Position numbers and translations under genes: made by a program
DNA from: MAG-121220-bin8 sp964433845
GTDB taxonomy: Bacteria > Bacteroidota > Bacteroidia > Flavobacteriales > Flavobacteriaceae
DNA length: 29,668 bases
Assembly (NCBI GenBank): GCA_964433845.1
Contig: CAYSTA010000022.1
Coordinates: 1-29,668 of the forward strand
Direction: 5' to 3'
The notes under the pieces: model-generated
What the model was told of the DNA's origin: nothing
The model's input: only the letters and a program-made list of their open reading frames with translations
The model's database searches: none
Part shown: positions 16,302-24,661 of the stretch, piece after piece
How positions within the stretch are numbered: position 1 is the first letter of the stretch
How the letters are laid out: each line of letters opens with the position of its first letter

Positions 16302-17071
16302 TGCTTCTAAAAAGCAAAATTATTGGTCAGGGGCCAAGCACTTTAATTATTTTACATGGATTTTTAGGAATGTCTACTAATTGGAGGTCATATGCAAAAA
16401 AAATGAACTCTTTAGGGTTTCAAATTCATTTGTTAGATCAGAGAAATCATGGAAATAGTTTTCATAGTAATGAATTTAATTACAAAATTTTAGTTCAAGA
16501 TTTAAAGTTTTATATTGATTTTCATAAAATCAAAAAATTTTCATTAATAGGACATTCAATGGGAGGCAAAGCAGCTATGATGTTTTCTAATATTTATCCT
16601 TATATATTAAATAAATTAATAATAGTTGATATTTTACCAATATTTTATAAAAATGATTATGTAAAAATTTTAAAATCTTTAAAATCTTTGAATTTAAAAA
16701 AAATTGGATCTAGAATTGATGCTGATAAAGCTTTAAAATCAACTTTTAAAGATCCATATTTCCGAAAATTTTTATTACAGAATCTTTACAGGGTTAATAA
16801 AGAAGAGTTAGCTTTTAAGATAGACTTAGATATAATTTTAAATAATTTAAATGAAATTGAAAAGGCTCTTCCATCGAATTTATTTTATGAAGGCAAAACT
16901 TTGTTTATTAAAGGTCAAAAATCAGATTATATTAATGATTCAAACTATCAAATTATTCACAATCAATTTCCAAATTCTAAAATAGTAGAAATTTCAAATG
17001 CTGGACATTGGGTTCATGCAGACAACCTTAACGATTTTGTTAAACAAACATTATTATTTTTAAAATCTTAA
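16301..17071 (+). CDS. Alpha/beta-fold hydrolase (YbfF-like esterase)
   Basis: The 256-residue protein has the alpha/beta hydrolase pattern: oxyanion segment LHGFLGMSTNW (HG at 19-20), LLDQRNHGNS, nucleophile elbow GHSMGG with S86, a likely acid Asp in KGQKSDYI and the catalytic His in NAGHWVHADN near the end. The opening resembles E. coli YbfF-type acyl esterases. The physiological substrate cannot be told. It is translationally coupled to pdxJ through TAATG. No signal peptide, so cytoplasmic. Confidence 0.88.
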   Translation: MLLKSKIIGQGPSTLIILHGFLGMSTNWRSYAKKMNSLGFQIHLLDQRNHGNSFHSNEFNYKILVQDLKFYIDFHKIKKFSLIGHSMGGKAAMMFSNIYPYILNKLIIVDILPIFYKNDYVKILKSLKSLNLKKIGSRIDADKALKSTFKDPYFRKFLLQNLYRVNKEELAFKIDLDIILNNLNEIEKALPSNLFYEGKTLFIKGQKSDYINDSNYQIIHNQFPNSKIVEISNAGHWVHADNLNDFVKQTLLFLKS

Positions 17072-17086
17072 AAGTTGGTCAACTTT
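17071..17086 (+). promoter_or_regulatory. 16-base near-perfect palindrome upstream of tig
   Basis: AAAGTTGGTCAACTTT pairs at 7 of 8 positions and begins on the last base of the preceding stop codon, 41 bases before the tig ATG. No T-run follows on either strand, so termination is unlikely. Protein binding is possible but unproven. Confidence 0.25.
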
Positions 17087-17127
17087 CTAAAAAGACCTAT
17101 TTTTACGCCCTAATTTTTAGGTAAAAC

Positions 17128-18453
17128 ATGAAAATTTCTCGAAATGACATTGACAAGCTAAATTCGTTATTAACAATTGATATTGATAAAAAAGATTATG
17201 AATCAAATGTAGATAAGGTTTTAATTGACTATAAAAAAAGAGCCAATATACCCGGTTTTAGAAAAGGCCATACTCCAATAGGATTAATTAAAAAACAATA
17301 TGGTCTTTCTGTTAAGGTTGATGAAGTAAATAAGTTAATGCAAAAGACTTTAAATGATTTTTTAACTAAAGAGAATCTAGCTATTTTGGGGAACCCAATT
17401 CCCAAAGAAAATCCAGAATTAGATTGGAATTCAGATAAAATGTCCTTTGAATTTGAATTAGGTCTTTCTCCAGATTTTAAAGTTTCATTTAACAATAAAA
17501 AAGCAATTAATTTATATGAAATTGAAGCTGATAAAAAAATGATTGATAGTCAAATCACAAATATTCAAAATCAATATGGGAAGCTTCTCTCAAAATTAAA
17601 TGTAAAAGATGGATTTGAACTTAACGGGGTTTTTAAAAATTCTGAATTTGAAGTGGACAATTCAAGTACATTTCAATTAAAAAATATTAAAGGAAAATCA
17701 AATAAAGATTTAATTAAAAAAATGAAAATAGGTGAGTCCATTGTTTTAAATACGAAGGGTTTATTTAATAAAGAATCTGATCTTAGTTTCCATCTAAAAC
17801 TAAATGATAATAATAAAGATCAAATAGGTGATGTCGAATTTACTTTAAATGAGATTAATGAAAGAGTGCCAGCTGATTTAGATCAGGATTTATTTGACAA
17901 GCTTTTTGGAAAAGACAAGATAAAATCTGTAACTGAACTTAGAATAAAACTTAAGGAAGATGCAGAGAAGAATTTTGTAAACCAATCAGATCAAAAATTG
18001 TTAAATGATGTTACTGAATATCTAATTGATAGTACAAAATTTAATTTACCAGAAACTTTTCTTAAAAAATGGATGCAAAAGACAGGTGAAAAAAAATTAA
18101 CTAAAGAAGAAGCTGAAGCAGAATATGAAAAATCAGAAAAAGGATTAAGATACCAACTAATTGAATCTAAAATAATTGAAAAAAATGGAATTAAAATTGA
18201 TTTAGATCAAATCAAAGATTTTTCAAAAGAGCTTATTAAAAATCAAATGAAGCAGTATGGACAATTAAATCCTGATGAAAAGGAATTGGAATCTATTTCA
18301 AAAAGAATTCTTTCAAACAAAGATGAAGTTAAAAGGATTTCAGACCAACTTTTAAGTCAAAAATTAATTTCTTTATTTAAGTCAGAATTAAAGTTTAAAA
18401 CTAATAAAGTTTCTTATGAGAAATTTATTGAAATGGCTTATAGTAAAAATTAA
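17128..18453 (+). CDS. tig: Trigger factor, ribosome-associated chaperone
   Basis: The 441-residue protein binds nascent chains at the ribosome exit. The ribosome-docking signature GFRKGHTP (43-50) and following IGLIKKQYG are intact. The middle region (about 150-250) lacks the FKBP-type GD...DF.G pattern and looks degenerate, as is usual in Bacteroidetes, so prolyl-isomerase activity is doubtful. The C-terminal arms (about 255-441) are long, charged helices. It is followed after 35 bases by clpP and then clpX, the classic tig-clpP-clpX order. Confidence 0.95.
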   Translation: MKISRNDIDKLNSLLTIDIDKKDYESNVDKVLIDYKKRANIPGFRKGHTPIGLIKKQYGLSVKVDEVNKLMQKTLNDFLTKENLAILGNPIPKENPELDWNSDKMSFEFELGLSPDFKVSFNNKKAINLYEIEADKKMIDSQITNIQNQYGKLLSKLNVKDGFELNGVFKNSEFEVDNSSTFQLKNIKGKSNKDLIKKMKIGESIVLNTKGLFNKESDLSFHLKLNDNNKDQIGDVEFTLNEINERVPADLDQDLFDKLFGKDKIKSVTELRIKLKEDAEKNFVNQSDQKLLNDVTEYLIDSTKFNLPETFLKKWMQKTGEKKLTKEEAEAEYEKSEKGLRYQLIESKIIEKNGIKIDLDQIKDFSKELIKNQMKQYGQLNPDEKELESISKRILSNKDEVKRISDQLLSQKLISLFKSELKFKTNKVSYEKFIEMAYSKN

Positions 18454-18488
18454 TTAACTTTATTACAAATATTTTTTACAATTTAAAT

Positions 18489-19148
18489 ATGGATCACGCT
18501 AAAGAATTTAAGAAATACTCAATAAAACATCATGGAATCAATTCATTGTATTATGATGAGTTAGTTTCAAGTATGACTCCTTATATTATTGAGGAAAGAC
18601 AATTGAATGTAGCACAAATGGACGTTTTTTCTAGACTTATGATGGATAGGATTATATTTTTAGGAACTGCTATAAATGATTCTATTGCTAATATTATTCA
18701 GGCACAATTGCTTTTTTTAGAAAGTACAGATAAAGACAAGGACATTCAAATATATATTAATTCACCTGGAGGTTCAGTATATGCTGGTTTAGGAATTTAT
18801 GATACTATGCAATTTATTAATCCTGAAGTTGCTACAATATGTACTGGAATAGCTGCTTCTATGTCAGCAGTTTTATTGTGTGCTGGAGAAAAAGGTAAAA
18901 GATCTGGTTTAAAACATTCAAGAGTTATGATTCACCAACCCGTCGGAGGAGCGCAAGGACAAGCTTCAGATATTGAAATAACAGCTAGAGAGATTGGGAA
19001 ATTGAAAAAAGAATTATATGAAATAATTGCTAAGCATTCTGGTCAGAAATATGATAAAGTTTATGGTGATAGTGATAGAGATTATTGGATGAAAGCCCCA
19101 GAGGCTAAAAAATACGGGATGATAGATGAAGTTTTAACAAAAAAATAA
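18489..19148 (+). CDS. clpP: ATP-dependent Clp protease proteolytic subunit
   Basis: The 219-residue serine protease forms the tetradecameric chamber that works with ClpX. The triad is visible: S124 in IAASMSAVLL, H149 in RVMIHQP and D198 in DSDRDYW. The substrate-binding INSPGGSV (90-97) is present. The canonical ASMGAFLL here reads ASMSAVLL, a conservative change beside the nucleophile. An N-terminal stretch of about 25 residues precedes the mature fold and is probably a propeptide. clpX starts 5 bases downstream. Confidence 0.97.
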   Translation: MDHAKEFKKYSIKHHGINSLYYDELVSSMTPYIIEERQLNVAQMDVFSRLMMDRIIFLGTAINDSIANIIQAQLLFLESTDKDKDIQIYINSPGGSVYAGLGIYDTMQFINPEVATICTGIAASMSAVLLCAGEKGKRSGLKHSRVMIHQPVGGAQGQASDIEITAREIGKLKKELYEIIAKHSGQKYDKVYGDSDRDYWMKAPEAKKYGMIDEVLTKK

Positions 19149-19153
19149 AACTT

Positions 19154-20386
19154 ATGCCTGATAAAGATTTAATCTGTTCTTTTTGTGGATTAAGTAAAGT
19201 TCAAACCAATTTACTTGTTGCTGGTCAAGAAGCCCATATATGTGATAGCTGTATTGAGCAAGCATACGGAATTATCATTGAAGAATCTAAAAAAGAAGAT
19301 TCGGATACCAATAATGAAGAATTAAAAATTGCAAAGCCTAAGGAAATAAAACTTTTTTTAGATGATTATGTGGTCGGACAGGAACAAACGAAAAAAATAA
19401 TTTCTGTAGCGGTATATAATCATTATAAAAGGCTTTATCAAAAGAAATCAGATAATGCTATTGAAATTGAAAAAAGTAATGTTCTTATTGCAGGTCAAAC
19501 TGGAACGGGAAAAACTTTAGTAGCAAAAACAATTTCAAAAATGCTTAACGTTCCTTTAGCTATCGTAGATGCTACAGTTTTAACAGAAGCAGGTTATGTT
19601 GGTGAAGATGTTGAAACAATTCTAACTAGGTTATTACAGGCTGCAGATTATGATCAAGAGAAGGCAGAAAGAGGAATAGTCTTTATTGATGAAATTGACA
19701 AGATTGCTAGAAAAAATGATAACCCTTCAATAACGAGAGATGTTTCTGGCGAAGGTGTACAGCAAGCTTTATTGAAATTATTGGAAGGAACTGTTGTTAA
19801 TGTTCCCCCAAAAGGAGGAAGAAAACATCCTGATCAAAAATTCATTGAATTAGATACTCAAAATATTTTATTTATTGCAGGTGGAGCTTTTCATGGAATT
19901 GAAAAAATTATTTCAAAAAGATTAAATATGCAAGTAGTTGGGTATAAAAATTCTTCCAAAACATTAGTTAATGATTCTCAAAATTTATTGAGTTATATTT
20001 CACCTATGGATCTAAAAAATTATGGGCTTATTCCTGAAATTATAGGAAGATTGCCAGTTTTAACCCATATGAATAGTCTTGATAAAAAATCCTTAAGATC
20101 AATTTTAACTGATCCAAAAAATGCTATTGTAAAACAGTATGAAAAACTTTTTGAAATGGATGAAATAAAAATTTCATTTACTGATAATGGCCTGGATTAC
20201 ATAGTTGACAAAGCCCTAGAGTATAAACTTGGTGCTAGAGGTTTAAGATCTATATGTGAAATTGTTCTAAATGATGCAATGTTTGAATTTCCCGGATCTA
20301 AAAGAAAAAAACTAACAGTAGATAGGAACTATATTTCTGAAAAATTATCTAAATCTAAGCTTAATATTTTAAAGGCTGCTTCTTAA
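19154..20386 (+). CDS. clpX: ATP-dependent Clp protease ATP-binding subunit ClpX
   Basis: The 410-residue AAA+ unfoldase begins with a four-Cys zinc-binding domain (C8, C11, C30, C33). Walker A GQTGTGKT lies at 114-121, pore loop GYVG at 147-150, Walker B VFIDEID at 176-182, an RKH-type loop segment near GGRKHPDQ, and sensor-2 GARGLR near the end. Length is normal. It starts 5 bases after clpP. Its stop codon interlocks with that of the convergent GH3 gene in a shared TTAA (20383-20386), leaving no room for a terminator. Confidence 0.97.
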   Translation: MPDKDLICSFCGLSKVQTNLLVAGQEAHICDSCIEQAYGIIIEESKKEDSDTNNEELKIAKPKEIKLFLDDYVVGQEQTKKIISVAVYNHYKRLYQKKSDNAIEIEKSNVLIAGQTGTGKTLVAKTISKMLNVPLAIVDATVLTEAGYVGEDVETILTRLLQAADYDQEKAERGIVFIDEIDKIARKNDNPSITRDVSGEGVQQALLKLLEGTVVNVPPKGGRKHPDQKFIELDTQNILFIAGGAFHGIEKIISKRLNMQVVGYKNSSKTLVNDSQNLLSYISPMDLKNYGLIPEIIGRLPVLTHMNSLDKKSLRSILTDPKNAIVKQYEKLFEMDEIKISFTDNGLDYIVDKALEYKLGARGLRSICEIVLNDAMFEFPGSKRKKLTVDRNYISEKLSKSKLNILKAAS

Positions 20387-21891
20387 CAGTAAGTTAATAA
20401 TTCTTCAATTAATTTTCTGTCATTACAAAGTCTAGGAATTTTATTTTGACCACCTAATTTCTTTTTTTCTTTTAGCCAATCATAAAATTGATTTTTTCTT
20501 GCCACAATAATTTCAATTTCAGACATTGTGATATTTTTAAATCTTTTTGCTTTGTAGTCAGTATTTGTATTCTGAAGATTAATATCTAAATCTTTTTTAA
20601 ATTTATTTAAATCTTTTGGAGGGGTTTTGAATTCAATTAACCATTGATGAAAACCTGAATTTTTACCTTTCATGAAGAATGGAGCAGCGGTATATTCAAC
20701 AATATTTAATTTATTTACTGATAATGTTTTCTCTAAAGCAGTTTCAGCATTTTCAATTATTAATTCTTCTCCAAATGCATTTATAAAGTTTTTTGTTCTT
20801 CCAGATATTTTTATCCTATAAGGAAATGTAGAGGTAAATTTAACTGTATCACCTATTTTGTATCTCCATAATCCAGAGTTCGTTGAAATAATCATTACAT
20901 AGTTAATGCCAGTTTTAACCTGAGATAGGTCAATAACTTTTTCATCAGTAGTTCCGTAATAATTCATTTCTATGAATTCATAAAATATACCATAATCAAG
21001 CATTAATAATAATTCATTAGAATCATTGGAGTCTTGTAAAGCAAAAAAGCCTTCAGATGCATTATATGTTTCATAATAATTAACATTGTTAGAAAATATT
21101 TTATTAAATTCTTGTCGATAAGGACTAAAATTTACTCCTCCATGGAAGTAGACTTCAAGATTTGGCCAAACTTCATTAATACTCGTTTTTTCAGTTTCGT
21201 ATAAAACATTATTTAAGAGTGTTAACATCCATGAGGGGACACCTGCAAGGCTAGTTACATTTTCATTTATTGTATTTTTTATTACGGCATTAATTTTTTC
21301 ATCCCATTTATCAATTAATGAAATTTGATTATTAGGAGTACTAATCATTTCAGCCCAAATAGGAAGGTTATCAATTAAAATAGCAGATAAATCTCCAAAG
21401 TAATTGTTGTTGTTTTCATATAATTTTCTGCTTCCACCAAGCCTTAAAGATTTACCAGAGAATAAGTTTGAATTAACATTGTTATTAATATATAAACATA
21501 GAGCATCTTTTCCACCTTGAAAATGACATTTATCTAACGTTTCACTACTAACAGGTATAAATTTGCTTTTAGAATTAGTTGTTCCACTAGATTGTGCAAA
21601 CCATTTAATCTGCTCATTCCAAAAAATATTTTGCTCTCCTTTAATTGATCTTTCAATCAAGGGATAAAAGTTTTCATAATTAGTTATTGGAATTCTGTTT
21701 GAGAAGTCTTTGTAATTCTCAATTGATTTAAAGTCATATTTTTCTCCGAACTCCGTATTTTTTGCACTATTTAATAAGTTCATTAATGTTTCATTTTGAA
21801 CTTCTATAGGATATTTTTTAAATAATTCTATTTCATGAATTCGTTTTTTTAAAAACCATGACATAACAGTATTTAAGAAAGAGAAAGGCAT
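20383..21891 (-). CDS. GH3 auxin-responsive-promoter family protein (acyl-adenylate enzyme fold)
   Basis: The 502-residue protein resembles the bacterial GH3 family, relatives of plant acyl-acid amido synthetases in the ANL superfamily. The nucleotide-binding loop SSGTTNSKSKFIPVS (101-115) is clear, followed by YNASEGFFALQD (the second ATP-binding motif of GH3 proteins) and SGLWRYKIGDTVKF. Length is normal for bacterial members (about 500). The acid and amine substrates in bacteria are unknown to me, so no reaction is assigned. It converges on clpX with a 4-base overlap and diverges from the DUF2797 gene across 45 bases of almost pure A/T. Confidence 0.9.
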   Translation of the reverse strand: MPFSFLNTVMSWFLKKRIHEIELFKKYPIEVQNETLMNLLNSAKNTEFGEKYDFKSIENYKDFSNRIPITNYENFYPLIERSIKGEQNIFWNEQIKWFAQSSGTTNSKSKFIPVSSETLDKCHFQGGKDALCLYINNNVNSNLFSGKSLRLGGSRKLYENNNNYFGDLSAILIDNLPIWAEMISTPNNQISLIDKWDEKINAVIKNTINENVTSLAGVPSWMLTLLNNVLYETEKTSINEVWPNLEVYFHGGVNFSPYRQEFNKIFSNNVNYYETYNASEGFFALQDSNDSNELLLMLDYGIFYEFIEMNYYGTTDEKVIDLSQVKTGINYVMIISTNSGLWRYKIGDTVKFTSTFPYRIKISGRTKNFINAFGEELIIENAETALEKTLSVNKLNIVEYTAAPFFMKGKNSGFHQWLIEFKTPPKDLNKFKKDLDINLQNTNTDYKAKRFKNITMSEIEIIVARKNQFYDWLKEKKKLGGQNKIPRLCNDRKLIEELLTYC

Positions 21892-21936
21892 ATTTATAGT
21901 ATATTTATTATATAAATTTAAATTAAATTTTTTAAG

Positions 21937-22731
21937 ATGTTTAAAGGAGTTTTAACAAAAATGAAAGTAGAGTTGAATCAAAGAGTAGATTACTTTCTTG
22001 ATTTTAATAATGATTTTCTTCACATGAATTCATTAATTGGAAAAAAAATAAAATTAAAACATGAAGGTTATGAATGTCTTAATTGTCGATCTAATCAGAC
22101 TATTTATCGACAAGGGTTTTGTAAAAATTGTTTTTTTGAAATCCCAAGTACTGCGGACTGGATCATGAAACCGGAACTGAGTAAAGCACATTTAAATATT
22201 GAAGAAAGAGATTTAGAATTTGAAAAAGAAGTTCAATTAAAGCCTCATATTTTATATTTAGCCTTTTCTAGCTCTATTAAAGTTGGTGTAACAAGAAAAA
22301 CACAAGTTCCTTTTAGATGGATTGATCAAGGAGCTATTAAAGCTATTGAAATTGTAGAATTGCCAAATAGATTCTTAGCAGGTATTAGTGAAGTTGAGTT
22401 AAAAAAATTTTATGCTGATAAGACAAATTGGAGGGAGATGTTAAAAATTAATAATTCTGAAATTGATTTAGAGTTAGAAAGAAAAAAATCAATTAAAATG
22501 ATTCCTAAAGAAGCAAAAGAATTTATAAATAATAAATCATATGCAACTTTAAACATTAGATATCCTCTAAATAAAAATCCTTTAAAACCCAAAAGTTTGA
22601 ACATAATAAAAGAAAATAAATATCAAGGTGAACTAATAGGTATAAAAGGTCAATATTTAATTTTTAGTGATGACACGGTATTTAATATAAGGTCAAATGA
22701 AGGTGTTGTGATAGACCTAAGCTTTCTTTAA
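21937..22731 (+). CDS. DUF2797 protein: four-Cys zinc-ribbon-like motif plus possible GIY-YIG-like domain
   Basis: The 264-residue cytoplasmic protein matches my memory of DUF2797 proteins from its first residues (MFKGVLTKMKVEL), so I keep the ATG at 21937 over that at 21961. A C-x2-C-x11-C-x2-C motif (C47, C50, C62, C65) suggests a bound zinc. From about 104 the sequence reads HILYLAFSSSIKVGVTRKTQ, then FRWIDQGA (R127), then ISEVELKKFYADKTNW (E152/E154). This spacing resembles the Tyr, KVG, Arg and Glu elements of GIY-YIG/T5orf172 nucleases. That likeness is my inference. Function is not established. The stop interlocks with that of the convergent transporter gene in TTAA. Confidence 0.85.
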   Translation: MFKGVLTKMKVELNQRVDYFLDFNNDFLHMNSLIGKKIKLKHEGYECLNCRSNQTIYRQGFCKNCFFEIPSTADWIMKPELSKAHLNIEERDLEFEKEVQLKPHILYLAFSSSIKVGVTRKTQVPFRWIDQGAIKAIEIVELPNRFLAGISEVELKKFYADKTNWREMLKINNSEIDLELERKKSIKMIPKEAKEFINNKSYATLNIRYPLNKNPLKPKSLNIIKENKYQGELIGIKGQYLIFSDDTVFNIRSNEGVVIDLSFL

Positions 22732-23432
22732 ATTATTATTTCTTCTCCAATTTTTAAATCAAATTTTTTTCTAAATAGATAAACGAAAAGATAAAGAATT
22801 GGGGTATCTAAAAATGCTATAGCTATTTTAAATAAAACTCCTGAGATAACAAGTCCTGTGAAACTATTCCAACTTAAAACCCCAAAAACACATAAAAGTG
22901 TAATAACTGTAATAGTGTCAATAAACTGAGAACTAAAAGTAGAAAAATTGTTCCTTAGCCAAAGCATTTTTCCTTTTGTTAAATTTTTCCAAAAGTGATA
23001 AATTTTAATGTCAATAAATTGAGCAAATAAATATGCAAGCATTGATGCCAAAACAGCTAGGCCAGAAAGAGAAAAGACATTAGAAAAAGTTTCGTCATTT
23101 ATTGGAGACGACTCTATTGCAGGCACATAATTTGAAACTAAAATTATTGATAAAGAAAAAAAAGATGCAAATATTCCGGCAATAACAACTTGGTTAGCTT
23201 TTTTTTGACCATATATTTCTGAAATTAAATCTGTAACTAAAAAAGTTATTGGATAAGGTAATATCCCCACTGAAAGTTCAAATAATTTTATTCCATTTAT
23301 AGATAAATCAAAAGGATACCAATAAAAAAATTTTTGAAAAATTAAATTAGAAACTACTAATGATGTAATAAATAAAGCTGCTAAATAAAGATATATTCTA
23401 CTAGCTAATTTTTTTTTTGATTCACTCATCAA
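22728..23432 (-). CDS. yhhQ: YhhQ-type queuosine precursor transporter (VUT family)
   Basis: The 234-residue polytopic membrane protein has about six hydrophobic segments. YLAALFITSLVVSNLIFQK opens the first, and GILPYPITFLVTDLISEIYG is the family hallmark, ending in a conserved acidic/aromatic motif. The family imports 7-deazaguanine precursors of queuosine (shown for E. coli YhhQ). The exact precursor here cannot be told. MM at the start leaves a one-residue ambiguity. It converges on DUF2797 with a 4-base overlap and diverges from folK-dNK across 74 bases. Confidence 0.9.
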   Translation of the reverse strand: MMSESKKKLASRIYLYLAALFITSLVVSNLIFQKFFYWYPFDLSINGIKLFELSVGILPYPITFLVTDLISEIYGQKKANQVVIAGIFASFFSLSIILVSNYVPAIESSPINDETFSNVFSLSGLAVLASMLAYLFAQFIDIKIYHFWKNLTKGKMLWLRNNFSTFSSQFIDTITVITLLCVFGVLSWNSFTGLVISGVLFKIAIAFLDTPILYLFVYLFRKKFDLKIGEEIII

Positions 23433-23506
23433 TGTCTTTTATTATAAAATTATAAAAATAGTATTTTATATAAAGAGAAATAACCTTAATTGTTTAATTT
23501 GGCATT

Positions 23507-24661
23507 ATGAAGAAGCAATTAACATACTTGTCTTTAGGAAGTAATATTGGAGATAAAGAAAAAAATATACAATCTGCTTTAAATGATATTGATAAGAAAA
23601 TAGGAGATATAGTTTCAATATCTAAATTATATGAAAATCCTTCAATAGGTTTTACTGGCGACTTATTTTATAATTGTTGCATAGGTGTTCAAACAATATT
23701 AAAGCCTAATGAGCTTCTAAAGAAAATATTAAAAATTGAAGAGGAAGGAGGTAGAATTAGAAATAAATCAAAATCATATTCGTCTAGAACAATAGATATA
23801 GACATTTTGTTTTATGAAGATCAAACAATTATTCATAAGAATTTAAAGATACCACATCCAAAACTTCATGAAAGAGAATTTGTTATTAAACCCCTAATGG
23901 ATATTGCAAAAGGAAAAATTCATCCTGTTTTAAATAAATCTGTTTTAGAGATTAGTCAAGGGTTTAAAGGCTTTAAACTATTTAAAGAAGTTGATAGTAA
24001 AATCCAAAATCCAGTATTAAATACCTTATCTAATTATAACAATATAGTAATTGAAGGAAATATTGGAATTGGGAAAACATCATTGTCAAAAAAACTATCT
24101 AAGGACTTAAATAAAAATTTAATTTTAGAAGGCTTTAAAGAAAATCCTTTTTTAGAAAAATTTTATAATAATCCTGATAGATATGCTTTGAATTTGGAGT
24201 TGACTTTTTTAGTTGATAGATGTAGACAGTTGAATGATTATAAAAATCAATTAGATTTATTTAAGACGGGAGTAGTATTTGATTATGATATTGTGAAATC
24301 ATTAATTTTTGCTGGAGTAACTCTTTCAGAAAATGATTTTAATCTTTATAGAAATATTTTTTATTTCATGACTAAGGATTTGATAAAGCCTAATTTAGTA
24401 ATCTGTTTAATGCAAACACCAGAAAAATTACTTTTAAATATTGAAAAAAGGGGGAGGCATTTTGAAAGAAAAATTAATAAGGAGTATTTAAAAAAAATTA
24501 ATCAAGCGTACATGAAATCTTTGAAATCAAAAACAGATTGGAATATATTGTTTATAGATGTTTCAGATATAGATTTTGTAGAAAATGAAGTGCATTATTT
24601 GAATTTATTATTTAGAATTAAACGCAGCTTAGTTAAGAGCGTTGAAAAACTCCCAAATTAA
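23507..24661 (+). CDS. folK: FolK-deoxynucleoside kinase fusion protein
   Basis: The 384-residue protein joins two enzymes. Residues 1-160 are 6-hydroxymethyl-7,8-dihydropterin pyrophosphokinase (folate pathway), with LSLGSNIGDKEKN, then SSRTIDIDILFY containing the metal ligands D97 and D99, and IPHPKLHEREFVI. After a linker of about 15 residues, 178-384 is a deoxynucleoside kinase: P-loop GNIGIGKT (184-191), likely catalytic E208, ENPFLEKFY, DYDIVKSLIFA, and lid arginines in RGRHFERK. KENPFL resembles the deoxyadenosine kinase branch, so dA salvage is most likely. The fusion is known in Flavobacteriia. The 3' end overlaps the convergent methyltransferase gene by 33 bases. Confidence 0.94.
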   Translation: MKKQLTYLSLGSNIGDKEKNIQSALNDIDKKIGDIVSISKLYENPSIGFTGDLFYNCCIGVQTILKPNELLKKILKIEEEGGRIRNKSKSYSSRTIDIDILFYEDQTIIHKNLKIPHPKLHEREFVIKPLMDIAKGKIHPVLNKSVLEISQGFKGFKLFKEVDSKIQNPVLNTLSNYNNIVIEGNIGIGKTSLSKKLSKDLNKNLILEGFKENPFLEKFYNNPDRYALNLELTFLVDRCRQLNDYKNQLDLFKTGVVFDYDIVKSLIFAGVTLSENDFNLYRNIFYFMTKDLIKPNLVICLMQTPEKLLLNIEKRGRHFERKINKEYLKKINQAYMKSLKSKTDWNILFIDVSDIDFVENEVHYLNLLFRIKRSLVKSVEKLPN

